A DNA stretch of 9,815 nucleotides from an uncultured Leuconostoc sp. (GCF_946222815.1 NZ_CAMJRK010000058.1:1-9815); one strand, 5' to 3'; numbered from the stretch's first letter, positions 1 to 6,342 are shown. Made by a program: numbers and translations. The notes: generated by a model from the letters alone, not told the origin.

Positions 1-114
1 CCATGAACGCTAAGTCTCCTTTGACTAAATCATCTAAAGAAACGTCAAAAATGACAGCAAGCAACAAAAGATTGTGAATATCCGGATAAATTTTATTTGT
101 TTACCTAATTTCAT
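1..114 (-). pseudogene. XRE/Cro-family regulator, 5' end only, apparently inactivated by internal deletion and frameshift
   Basis: Seen: on the minus strand a start codon at 114-112, preceded by AAGG at 128-125, opens MKLGKQIKFIR, which resembles the N-terminus of small XRE regulators of lactic acid bacteria. That frame soon diverges from the family and hits a stop. In another frame the DNA continues as TNKIYPDIHN-LLLL followed by AVIFDVSLDDLVKGD, the family's hallmark after the recognition helix; this frame has an in-frame stop at 103-101 and runs off the left edge. Known: in intact members about 25-30 residues holding the helix-turn-helix (typically SQEDLAEK and VSRQTISNWE) lie between these two blocks. 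Here they are absent and the blocks are out of frame. Inferred: a small deletion, perhaps between A/T-rich short repeats, removed the DNA-binding helices, so the gene is probably dead. A sequencing error alone would not restore the missing helices. The rest lies outside the window. Confidence 0.6.
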
Positions 115-254
115 TAATGCGTTTCCTTTCTGTTTCATCTAATGTACCGTAGAATCGTTAATTTTTCAGTCAAAAGTAGTTGTTATAGGTTATACACACT
201 GCCAAAATCATTTGACAAAGCGTACTGAATGACTCAAAAACCATCATTTATGTG

Positions 255-629
255 TTACGCCTCGTTTCTAGCTGTGATTTGTACATAGTTCTGCTTTTTC
301 TTTTGTAAAAAATCAATATGGCCTTGTATTTTCTCTTGTTCCTCATGAAGTATCTGCTCTTGTTGTTCTAAAATGGCGATTCTTGCTTTAATTGTTTCAT
401 GTCCCTGCTCTCGTAATTTAGCATATGTCATAATTTTAGCAAGTGGCATACCAGTTGCTTTAGCGCGTTTAATAAACTCAATCCAATTTAACTCCTTGTC
501 AGTAAACAGACGGTAATTATTTTCTTGCCGAACTGGTTTCAACAGTCCTAATGTTTCATAATAACGTAAAGTTGGGATTGATAGTCCTGTCATAGCAGCG
601 ACTTCTGATATTTTATAAGTTTTGGTCAT
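255..629 (-). CDS. MerR-family transcriptional regulator, cysteine-free
   Basis: A 124-residue DNA-binding activator/repressor. The winged helix-turn-helix occupies about residues 5-75: KISEVAAMTGLS, then the family signature TLRYYE (20-25), GLL and the YRLF wing. Residues about 80-115 are rich in E, Q and K and should form the dimerising antiparallel coiled coil. The C-terminal effector region is very short, as in the AdhR/NmlR-like subgroup. The protein has no cysteine at all, and position 52, where AdhR-type sensors carry a conserved Cys, is Phe. Metal thiolate or thiol-based electrophile sensing as in those proteins is therefore unlikely; the inducer is unknown. AGAGG lies about 9 bases before the ATG. 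The gene is divergent from the CMD-family gene at 726, and the shared intergenic region carries a dyad placed as a MerR operator, so that gene is the probable target. Confidence 0.88.
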   Translation of the reverse strand: MTKTYKISEVAAMTGLSIPTLRYYETLGLLKPVRQENNYRLFTDKELNWIEFIKRAKATGMPLAKIMTYAKLREQGHETIKARIAILEQQEQILHEEQEKIQGHIDFLQKKKQNYVQITARNEA

Positions 630-662
630 TTATAATTGCCTCTTTTTAAATGTCACTATCGC

Positions 663-693
663 TTGCTATAAAGTTTACTTGATAGTTTATACT
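663..693 (+). promoter_or_regulatory. MerR-type promoter and operator dyad for the CMD-family gene
   Basis: Seen: a 20-bp imperfect inverted repeat at 666-685 (CTATAAAGTTTACTTGATAG; 16 of 20 positions symmetric). It lies between a -35-like TTGCTA (664-669) and a -10-like TATACT (688-693), giving an 18-base spacer, or 19 if CTTGCT (663-668) is used. Known: MerR activators bind dyads inside over-long 19-20 bp spacers and realign the two elements. Inferred: this is the operator of the adjacent MerR protein. Transcription would start near 700, about 26 bases before the preferred start codon at 726. Both genes of the pair could be controlled from it. Confidence 0.65.
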
Positions 694-712
694 TATTTTA
701 TCATATGAAAAC

Positions 713-717
713 AGGAG
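713..717 (+). promoter_or_regulatory. Ribosome binding site deciding the CMD-family start
   Basis: AGGAG lies 8 bases before the ATG at 726. An in-frame ATG at 705 lies upstream of this site and only about 5 bases from the predicted transcription start, so it is unlikely to be used. Confidence 0.75.
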
Positions 718-725
718 AAAATATT

Positions 726-1088
726 ATGGATAATTACGAAAATGGTTTAAAGATACGTGAATCAGTCATTGGCAAAGAAGCGAGTCAACTTGTTTCAGAT
801 AGTTTAGCAGACATCGCACCGCTTTTGAATCAAAAAACTTTATTGGCATTTGATGAAGCTGACCAACGAAAAACTTTAGATATGAAACAACGAGAGATGA
901 TTACCCTGACGGCATTGCTCACCCAAGGCGACACAGCAAGTCAACTTAACATTCATATTCAAGGTGCTTTAAATGTTAGCGTAACACGTGATGAGATTGT
1001 TGAAATTTTTATTCATTGCTTACCCTACGTCGGCTTTCCAAGAGTTTTAAATGCCATTGCCGTGGCAAAGCAAGTGTTTAGTCATTAA
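726..1088 (+). CDS. Carboxymuconolactone decarboxylase (CMD)-family protein
   Basis: A 120-residue all-helical protein of the CMD/AhpD superfamily. Family features are REMITLTALLTQG (56-68), the QLNIHIQGALN segment with His77 (73-83), and the C-terminal block EIFIHCLPYVGFPRVLNA (93-110) with the conserved Y-x-G-x-P. There is one cysteine only (Cys98), so the CxxC peroxidatic pair of AhpD is missing and a peroxidase reaction of that type is unlikely. Members of this single-domain group are often annotated as gamma-carboxymuconolactone decarboxylase, but a lactic acid bacterium is not expected to run the protocatechuate pathway, so the real substrate is unknown. The ATG at 726 is chosen because AGGAG sits 8 bases upstream. 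The gene is divergent from a MerR regulator that probably controls it, which suggests a stress- or compound-inducible role. Confidence 0.85.
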   Translation: MDNYENGLKIRESVIGKEASQLVSDSLADIAPLLNQKTLLAFDEADQRKTLDMKQREMITLTALLTQGDTASQLNIHIQGALNVSVTRDEIVEIFIHCLPYVGFPRVLNAIAVAKQVFSH

Positions 1089-1090
1089 TC

Positions 1091-1139
1091 AATAAAACCC
1101 GATAACTTGCACATTATGTGTCAGTTATCGGGTTTTATT
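1091..1139. terminator. Bidirectional Rho-independent terminator with 17-bp perfect stem
   Basis: AATAAAACCCGATAACT (1091-1107) is the exact reverse complement of AGTTATCGGGTTTTATT (1123-1139), with a 15-base loop that can itself pair (CACA/TGTG). The stem is GC-rich near the middle, with T-runs on the 3' side on both strands. It begins 3 bases after the CMD-family stop codon and lies 22 bases beyond the stop of the convergent MFS gene, so it should end both transcripts. Confidence 0.92.
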
Positions 1140-1160
1140 TGTTGAAGCGATCAAAATGAA

Positions 1161-2366
1161 TTATCTGCTACGTTCATGAAGAAAATTAAATACGACAATA
1201 ACCAAATTCAAACCAGCAATAATGAATAAACTAGTCATTATACTGGTTAGATGTTTCGTAGCAAACAATCCGGTAATGATTGGCATTAAGAAAAATGCCA
1301 CACTACCAAAGAAAAAATAAAGGCCTGTTAGTCGACCAGAAAATTTTGAATTATGCGCAATTAATTGGCTCAATCCTAATTGCAATGACCCACCAGCAGC
1401 AGAAACACCAAAAATAAGACAACCGAAACTGGCAAGCCACATCTCTCGACTTGAAACAACGACAGCCAGCCCTATTATTGTCCCAACAGCTGTTACGACA
1501 AGTAATGTCGCTTCGCGTACCCATCTTTGATTCGTAATTAAAAATAACAATCCCACACCAACTAACGACCCAATACTATAAAATGTCATAAGCAAATGGG
1601 AATTAACCGTCGTAAACGATTGCACAACATGAAAGTATCGCGTAACCCACTGGGTAAAATGAAGCATCAACCACATCGAACTAAACCCATAAACTAAGAA
1701 AAGTATTTTTGTGATATCCCACTGCCATTTAACTTTAATTTTAATGATTTTTGACGTTATCTGAGCTTTTATGGTATAAAATTTGTCAGATTTAATAGAC
1801 AGCATGATGCCAAGATTGACAATTAAGATCGCAGTTGCTAACCAATATAACCAGCCAAACCAAATTTTTTGATTAATCAATGTCACTAATATGATGGGTA
1901 GTAACCCTTCGCCCAATGAAATCATAGCTTTTATTAACACATTACCACTCGACTTACCGTTATTAATCTCGAGTAATGTTGGATATGCAACCGCGTCTAA
2001 AGCTGCATTAGCTAATCCTGCCAAAGTTGTAACGATAACCGCTAAAAAAATGGTGTGTGTTAATGGTAATAATGTAAAAAACAAAATATAGGTCATGGCC
2101 GCTATACTCAGTAGTTTTTTACGCTCTAAATGGTCAGATAGTTCGCCTAAAATTGGATAAGCAATGAGTTTTCCAATACCAATCGCCGAAACAACAGCAG
2201 TGGTGCTTGCAATCGAGCTCTGCCACAATGTACTTAATTGCTGGACAGTCTGTGCTAAGATAATTAGTGCAAATCCTTGTACAATATAACTTAAATAAAT
2301 CACTAATCGTACTTTTATATGACTATTATGCTGCCCAGTTGTTGTTTGTTGCTTTATTTCTGTCAT
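1161..2366 (-). CDS. MFS transporter, 12 TM segments, substrate unknown
   Basis: A 401-residue inner-membrane carrier of the major facilitator superfamily. After a short polar N-terminus (1-18) come two sets of about six hydrophobic helices, separated by a basic cytoplasmic loop near residues 190-215 (SIKSDKFYTIKAQITSKIIKIKVKW is its core, positions 191-215). The loop between TM2 and TM3 carries motif A as G-E-L-S-D-H-L-E-R-K-K (74-84), diagnostic of the family. The second half has a Gly/Ala/Ser-rich helix (GVSAAGGSLQLGLSQL) usual in TM10. Length is normal and no segment is missing. AAGGGAAG precedes the ATG by a few bases. The sequence does not point to a particular substrate; drug efflux or metabolite uptake are both possible. 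It follows the YjbR-type gene by 91 bases on the same strand and may be read from that transcript or from an unidentified promoter of its own. Confidence 0.85.
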   Translation of the reverse strand: MTEIKQQTTTGQHNSHIKVRLVIYLSYIVQGFALIILAQTVQQLSTLWQSSIASTTAVVSAIGIGKLIAYPILGELSDHLERKKLLSIAAMTYILFFTLLPLTHTIFLAVIVTTLAGLANAALDAVAYPTLLEINNGKSSGNVLIKAMISLGEGLLPIILVTLINQKIWFGWLYWLATAILIVNLGIMLSIKSDKFYTIKAQITSKIIKIKVKWQWDITKILFLVYGFSSMWLMLHFTQWVTRYFHVVQSFTTVNSHLLMTFYSIGSLVGVGLLFLITNQRWVREATLLVVTAVGTIIGLAVVVSSREMWLASFGCLIFGVSAAGGSLQLGLSQLIAHNSKFSGRLTGLYFFFGSVAFFLMPIITGLFATKHLTSIMTSLFIIAGLNLVIVVFNFLHERSR

Positions 2367-2457
2367 TTAAACTTCCCTTGATCGGTTTGATATGCTTATT
2401 TGTTCATCAAAACGTTGCTTAACAATTCAAATGACGGCTATTTCCAAAATATCGTGT

Positions 2458-2799
2458 CTATGATGTTAATACATCACTTTCTCTAATCATTTCAATCAGC
2501 TCAGCTTGAGAAATGTCGGTATCATTAACAGTAACTGTATTCCAATGCGCTTTATTCATATGATATCCCGGAAAAACACCTTTATACTCACGCATCATTT
2601 CACCGTGTTCAGGTCTTAGTTTGAGATCAATCATTAATTCATCATTTTTCTCAAAAATCAGTGCAATAATTTTGTGGTTACTTTTTTGTTTCATAACAGT
2701 CCAAACGATTGTTTCATGACGTTGCTTGTTATTAAACGGATAATCTTCAAATGAATCAGTGCAAGCATTAACTAACTGAATCAGATCTTGTCGGTTCAT
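2458..2799 (-). CDS. MmcQ/YjbR-family protein
   Basis: A 113-residue protein with the MmcQ/YjbR (DUF419) fold, a CyaY-like alpha/beta double-wing shape suspected of DNA binding. Visible family features are the N-terminal amphipathic helix (MNRQDLIQLV), KIIALIFEKNDELMIDLKLRPE in the central sheet (43-64), and the strongly conserved PGYHMNKAHWNTV (77-89), followed by the C-terminal helix with ELIEMIRES. The length is standard and the frame intact. AGGAG lies 6 bases before the ATG. The biochemical role of the family is not established. It is the first gene downstream of the parS site on the minus strand; a TATAGT at 2829-2824 is a possible -10, but no convincing -35 is visible. Confidence 0.85.
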   Translation of the reverse strand: MNRQDLIQLVNACTDSFEDYPFNNKQRHETIVWTVMKQKSNHKIIALIFEKNDELMIDLKLRPEHGEMMREYKGVFPGYHMNKAHWNTVTVNDTDISQAELIEMIRESDVLTS

Positions 2800-2845
2800 G
2801 TCATCTCCTGTTCAATCATGAGCACTATAACTAGTATTTAAAAAT

Positions 2846-2861
2846 TGTTTCACGTGAAACA
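2846..2861. other. parS: parS centromere site (ParB binding site)
   Basis: TGTTTCACGTGAAACA is an exact match to the bacterial chromosomal parS consensus TGTTNCACGTGAAACA, and it is fully palindromic. The symmetry extends three bases each way, giving a 22-bp perfect palindrome at 2843-2864. It lies between genes, 9 bases after the stop codon of the dehydrogenase at 2871. Known: ParB (Spo0J) binds parS, spreads on neighbouring DNA and loads SMC/condensin; such sites cluster around the replication origin. The parB gene is not in this window, so function is inferred from the sequence alone, but a full 16/16 match by chance in 10 kb is very improbable. It is distinct from the Noc site, whose core is CCCGGG. 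Confidence 0.93.
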
Positions 2862-2870
2862 ATTGACATG

Positions 2871-3734
2871 TTATTGGCATTCTGACCACAACTTAACAAT
2901 AGCTTGCACACCTTCATCCCCGTGTTCTTGACTTAGTTTAGCAAATAACTGTTCTGCTAATTTTGCACCTGGCAAATCAATCTGCATGTCAGCTGCCGCA
3001 TCAAGCGCAATGCGCAGGTCTTTTAACAAGTGCTTGGCATAAAATCCAGCAGCAAAATCACCATTCATCACACGTGGCATGTAATTTGTAACAGACCATG
3101 AGCCTGCTGCACCACTACGCCACACATTGTAAGCATCAGTCATGTTTAACCCTGCTGCTTTGGCGTAAACCATCGATTCTGCCATTGTAATAACTGTTGC
3201 AGCAACACCAATGTTGTTACTCATTTTCATGTGTTGCCCTTTGCCTGCTGACCCTACCAACACAATTTGTTGCCCAATAGCTTGAAATATTGGCAAAACT
3301 TGTTCAAAAGTTGTCGCTGACCCACCAACCATGATAGATAAGGTCCCATTTTCAGCGCCAATATCACCACCAGAAACGGGGGCATCTAACACTTGAAAGC
3401 CTAATTCTTCACCTTTTTGAGCCAACTGTTCAGCTAACTTGGGTGTGGATGTTGTCATATCAACTAAAATATCACCACTTTTTGCACCAGCAAAAACACC
3501 ATCTTCTCGTGTCCAAACATTTTCCACATCTTTTGGATAACCAACCATCGTAAAAGTGATGTCTGAGGCACGCGCAACATCGGCTGGCGTATCAGCCCAA
3601 ACAGCGCCATTGGCAATAACGTTGTCTGCCTTGGATTGCGTCCGATTATAAACCGTCACTTGGTGACCCGCATGTAAGAAATTATTAACAATTCCCGTGC
3701 CCATGACGCCAGTCCCAATAAAGCCAATTTTCAT
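2871..3734 (-). CDS. NAD(P)-dependent beta-hydroxyacid dehydrogenase (HIBADH/GarR-like)
   Basis: A 287-residue cytosolic oxidoreductase of the 3-hydroxyisobutyrate / tartronate-semialdehyde reductase family. The N-terminal Rossmann fold opens with GFIGTGVMG (4-12). After the second strand comes YNRT (29-32); Arg rather than Asp there suggests NADP(H). The substrate-binding motif is DAPVSGGDIGAENGTLSIMVGG (117-138). Catalytic Lys170 sits in GKGQHMKMSNN (164-174) with Asn173 and Asn174, and KDLRIAL (238-244) completes the site. Length and motifs are all normal. Exact substrate cannot be told: reduction of tartronate or succinate semialdehyde-like compounds is possible. It is the second gene of a tight operon: 4 bases separate it from the upstream dehydrogenase, and its GAGG ribosome binding site runs into that gene's TAA, so translation is probably coupled. 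Confidence 0.9.
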   Translation of the reverse strand: MKIGFIGTGVMGTGIVNNFLHAGHQVTVYNRTQSKADNVIANGAVWADTPADVARASDITFTMVGYPKDVENVWTREDGVFAGAKSGDILVDMTTSTPKLAEQLAQKGEELGFQVLDAPVSGGDIGAENGTLSIMVGGSATTFEQVLPIFQAIGQQIVLVGSAGKGQHMKMSNNIGVAATVITMAESMVYAKAAGLNMTDAYNVWRSGAAGSWSVTNYMPRVMNGDFAAGFYAKHLLKDLRIALDAAADMQIDLPGAKLAEQLFAKLSQEHGDEGVQAIVKLWSECQ

Positions 3735-3738
3735 TTTT

Positions 3739-4728
3739 TTACCTCAAAATTTCATTTTCAGTATGTCCACCATTTGCCATGGTAACCGCATCATCTAGTG
3801 CAATTTCAACCATATTTTTGATAGCCGTATTTGTGTAAAATGCAATATGTGGTGATAAGTAAAAATTATCTAATTGAATGAGTCGTTGGATATTTTCCGG
3901 TAATTCCGCTACTGTCTGCTTTTGGTCCATAAACTCATTTTCGTTTGGCGCTACATCAAACGCTGCCCCATAAAGTTGACCAGATAACAAAGCTGACTCC
4001 AAGGCATCCATGTCCACAATACCGCCGCGGGCCATATTAAGCATAATCGTCCCTGGTTGAACCTTGGCAAAAAAGTTCTGATCTGCCAACCCTTGCGTTT
4101 TGGCATTTAGTGGCGTGTGAAAACTAATGACATTCGCACGCGATAAGGCATCATCCAAAGTTGTATATTCAACAAACGCTTCATTTTGAGCATGATAGAT
4201 AGGATCCACCGCAAGAACCTTGGCACCCAATGCATGCAACATCTGTGCAAATGCTGTACCAATCCGACCAACACCAATTACTGCAACTGTTAGTTGATAA
4301 ATCTCACGCGCTTGTCCACCAGCAGCCCATGTATAATCACCAGTTGCCATGGCACGATCAAATTTTTTATTGTTACGTAAGATATTAAATAATTGTGTTA
4401 GCGTATATTCAGCGATAGCGCGAGGTGAGTAGGCGGCGACATTTGACAGACGAATATGATTACTAAAAGCAGCTGGCAAATCAAACACGTCATACCCAAC
4501 CTGGCGTAAGGCAATTTGTTTAATGCCATAACTAGCAAGCTTTTGATAGATAGGTGCTGGCACATCAGTGGTTTGTTGTGTCGTGACAGCGTCAAATTTC
4601 TGTGCTTTATCAACATTATCTACCGATAATGGTTCAAATACCGTCACGACCTCATGTCCTGTCTTAGCCGCCCACGACTTAACGTAAGACACCTCTTTAT
4701 CCACACTATTGTACATTAAAATTTTCAT
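3739..4728 (-). CDS. D-isomer-specific 2-hydroxyacid dehydrogenase (D-lactate-dehydrogenase-like)
   Basis: A 329-residue NAD-dependent enzyme that interconverts 2-oxoacids and D-2-hydroxyacids in the cytosol. Counting from the second Met, the substrate-side motif YSPRAIAEYT is at about 100-109, the nucleotide loop VIGVGRIG at 150-157, and an Asp ending the next strand (AVD, 175) points to NAD rather than NADP. The catalytic triad is present: Arg in NMARGG (234), Glu in PNENEF (263) and His in LSPHIAF (294), matching the Arg/Glu/His of D-LDH. It resembles D-LDH and D-hydroxyisocaproate dehydrogenase, but the RQVGYD region and the rest differ enough that a branched or other 2-oxoacid may be the true substrate; the main fermentative ldhD is probably elsewhere. 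Two ATGs stand in tandem (4731 and 4728); the second has better spacing from AAGGAG. It is first in a two-gene operon with the beta-hydroxyacid dehydrogenase. Confidence 0.9.
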   Translation of the reverse strand: MKILMYNSVDKEVSYVKSWAAKTGHEVVTVFEPLSVDNVDKAQKFDAVTTQQTTDVPAPIYQKLASYGIKQIALRQVGYDVFDLPAAFSNHIRLSNVAAYSPRAIAEYTLTQLFNILRNNKKFDRAMATGDYTWAAGGQAREIYQLTVAVIGVGRIGTAFAQMLHALGAKVLAVDPIYHAQNEAFVEYTTLDDALSRANVISFHTPLNAKTQGLADQNFFAKVQPGTIMLNMARGGIVDMDALESALLSGQLYGAAFDVAPNENEFMDQKQTVAELPENIQRLIQLDNFYLSPHIAFYTNTAIKNMVEIALDDAVTMANGGHTENEILR

Positions 4729-4734
4729 CATATG

Positions 4735-4740
4735 CTCCTT
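4735..4740 (-). promoter_or_regulatory. Ribosome binding site before tandem ATG codons
   Basis: AAGGAG lies 3 bases before the ATG at 4731 and 6 bases before the ATG at 4728. The 6-base gap is in the normal range and the 3-base gap is not, so 4728 is the favoured start; the proteins differ by one Met. Confidence 0.65.
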
Positions 4741-4796
4741 TTATTTAGCCTAATACTAACGCTATCATACACTTTAAATTAAAGGATTGCTTCTCA

Positions 4797-6044
4797 TTAT
4801 TGCACTTTGCCTAAGAAATACTTCTTCTTACCACGACGTACCAATACAAATTTACCATCATAGTGCGTTGCTGGTACAATTTCAGTAGCTAAATCGGTTA
4901 CTTTTTCACCATTAATTGTGATTGCGCCATTATTAACATCTTCACGTGCTTGTCGCTTAGACTGCTCCACACCACCATCAACCAAAAAGTCAATAATATT
5001 TTTGCTTTCAGCGGTGATGTCAAAACTAGGGACACCACCAAATGCATCAGCAATTTGTGCTGCTGATAAGGTTGCAACATCACCACTAAACAGTGATCTT
5101 GATAATTGTTCAGCAGCGTCAACAGCTGCCTGCCCATGAACAAACTTGGTGACTTCTTGTGCTAAGCGACGTTGTGCTTCACGCGCGCCAGGATTAATGT
5201 CAATTTCTTTGGCTAACGCATCAATTTCTTCAATAGTCAAGAATGTGAAATATTTTAAGTATTTGACGACATCAGCATCACTTTGATTCAACCAGAATTG
5301 GTAGAATGTGTAGGGTGATGTCTTTTCAGGATCCAACCAAATCGCGTTGCCTTCAGATTTTCCAAACTTTTTGCCCGTTGAATCTGTCATGAGAGGAATG
5401 GTCAAACCAAAGGCTTTGGCCGCATTACCTTCAAGTGAGTGAATCAAATCAATCCCCGATGTGATATTTCCCCACTGATCAGAACCACCAATTTGTAATT
5501 TCACGTCTTCTCGACGCCACAATTCATGAAAATCAATACCCTGTAGCACTTGATAAGTGAATTCTGTAAACGATATGCCCGTTTCCAAACGCGACGCCAC
5601 AACATCTTTTTTCAACATCACATTAATGGAGAATAACTTACCGTAATCACGCAGAAAATCTGTGAGTGTCAGCTTTCCTAGCCAGTCGTTATTGTTAACA
5701 ATTCGTGTGTCATTATCACCGAAAAGTCTAGTAACTTGTGCTGTAATACCCTTTTCGTTTTCAGCCAATTGTTCTGGCGTGAGTAGTTGACGTTCTGTGG
5801 TTGGCCGTGGATCACCAATGGCACCTGTCGCACCACCTATAATGATAACTGCTTTACCACCGGCATTTTGAAACCGCTTCAATACCATAAATGGAATTAG
5901 ATGGCCTAAATGTAATGAATCTGCGGTCGGATCAGTACCAACATAGGCACCTATTTTGCCATCTGCCATGGCTTCAAGTAACCCTGCTTCATCCGTCACT
6001 TGGTTTAACGCACCGCGCCATTTTAATTCTTCAATAAAATTCAT
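4797..6044 (-). CDS. tyrS: Tyrosyl-tRNA synthetase, full length
   Basis: A 415-residue class I aminoacyl-tRNA synthetase that charges tRNA-Tyr with tyrosine using ATP in the cytosol. The catalytic domain begins with the tyrosine pocket and HIGH-like motif YVGTDPTADSLHLGH (34-48; HLGH at 45-48), continues with TYQVLQGID (163-171) and QIGGSDQWGN (184-193), and has the KMSKS-like loop KFGKS at 226-230. The anticodon-binding helical region follows, and the C-terminus is an S4-type RNA-binding domain (about 348-415) with SKRQAREDVNNGAITINGEKV. Length matches bacterial TyrRS of the TyrS (not TyrZ) type. AAGGAG is 7 bases before the ATG. A T-box leader upstream senses uncharged tRNA-Tyr. No terminator is apparent in the 68 bases before the next gene, so some read-through into the dehydrogenase operon is possible. 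Confidence 0.98.
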   Translation of the reverse strand: MNFIEELKWRGALNQVTDEAGLLEAMADGKIGAYVGTDPTADSLHLGHLIPFMVLKRFQNAGGKAVIIIGGATGAIGDPRPTTERQLLTPEQLAENEKGITAQVTRLFGDNDTRIVNNNDWLGKLTLTDFLRDYGKLFSINVMLKKDVVASRLETGISFTEFTYQVLQGIDFHELWRREDVKLQIGGSDQWGNITSGIDLIHSLEGNAAKAFGLTIPLMTDSTGKKFGKSEGNAIWLDPEKTSPYTFYQFWLNQSDADVVKYLKYFTFLTIEEIDALAKEIDINPGAREAQRRLAQEVTKFVHGQAAVDAAEQLSRSLFSGDVATLSAAQIADAFGGVPSFDITAESKNIIDFLVDGGVEQSKRQAREDVNNGAITINGEKVTDLATEIVPATHYDGKFVLVRRGKKKYFLGKVQ

Positions 6045-6070
6045 TTTTTTCTCCTTAATTTATACATAAT

Positions 6071-6102
6071 AAAAACCGCCCTATAAACATAGGACGGTTT
6101 TT
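6071..6102 (-). terminator. Attenuator terminator of the tyrS T-box
   Basis: On the minus strand AAAAACCGTCCTAT pairs with ATAGGGCGGTTTTT (one G-U pair) across a 4-base loop, ending in a T-run. Its 5' arm lies directly after the T-box sequence, so the antiterminator and this hairpin are mutually exclusive. Confidence 0.93.
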
Positions 6103-6270
6103 ACCGTGGTACCACCTAAATTGTAAGTCATCGGACCTACCACTTAAAATGCCTTATCGCGGCATACGTCATCTTTTTTATGTTGTGTAACTCAAGGCAA
6201 CAGCGGGTTAGTTTACAACAGCCACTAACTTTCTTTGACGCGCCTATCTGCCTCTTTATCAACTTATGAT
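6071..6270 (-). promoter_or_regulatory. T-box riboswitch leader of tyrS (Tyr specifier UAC)
   Basis: A cis-acting leader that reads the charging state of tRNA-Tyr. Stem I is recognisable: GUUG (6263-6260) pairs with CAAC (6185-6182) and GAGGCA (6254-6249) with UGCCUU (6199-6194), leaving an internal loop whose 3' side is GAGUUACA. UAC at 6189-6187, followed by A, is the tyrosine specifier. The distal hairpin GUUAG...CUAAC follows the usual stem I apex. Stem III is AUGCC/GGCAU (6165-6149). The T-box itself is AGGTGGTACCACGG at 6116-6103; its UGGU can pair with the ACCA end of a tRNA with discriminator A, as tRNA-Tyr has. It ends in the attenuator hairpin at 6071-6102. Uncharged tRNA-Tyr should stabilise the antiterminator and let tyrS be transcribed. 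Confidence 0.93.
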
Positions 6271-6276
6271 ATGTTC

Positions 6277-6285
6277 ATTATACCA
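6277..6285 (-). promoter_or_regulatory. Extended -10 promoter of the tyrS leader
   Basis: TGGTATAAT (6285-6277) is a perfect extended -10 element with consensus TATAAT. No good -35 lies 16-18 bases upstream, consistent with an extended -10 promoter. Transcription would begin near 6270, just before stem I of the T-box. Confidence 0.75.
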
Positions 6286-6342
6286 GATAATATCTGTGAT
6301 ATGTGAATTTTCAAATTTTTTATACGTTAATATCACATATGG

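Noticed and set aside
212..240. TTGACA at 212-217 as a plus-strand promoter -35
   Set aside because: No -10-like hexamer is found 16-18 bases downstream and the only genes nearby run on the minus strand.
1891..2091. Plus-strand open frame inside the MFS gene
   Set aside because: It is antisense to a well-supported 12-TM transporter, has no ribosome binding site of note and no recognisable protein features.
1161..2799. MFS transporter and YjbR-like gene as a defence or resistance module
   Set aside because: Neither protein carries a defence-associated domain and the surroundings are housekeeping; there is no supporting signal.
4752..4790. CTTTAATTTAAAG near the end of tyrS as a terminator
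   Set aside because: The palindrome is very short and has almost no GC pairs and no clear T-run, so it should not stop transcription.
4936..4950. A second CACGTG core (TCTTCACGTGCTTG) as another parS site
   Set aside because: Only the central bases match; the outer TGTT/AACA arms are absent, and the site lies inside tyrS coding sequence. The CACGTG cores near 986 and 3071 fail in the same way.
4898..5143. Open frames in other frames and on the opposite strand within tyrS, and similarly at 4398-4616 and 7794-7979
   Set aside because: They overlap strongly supported genes entirely and show no family signature or initiation signals.
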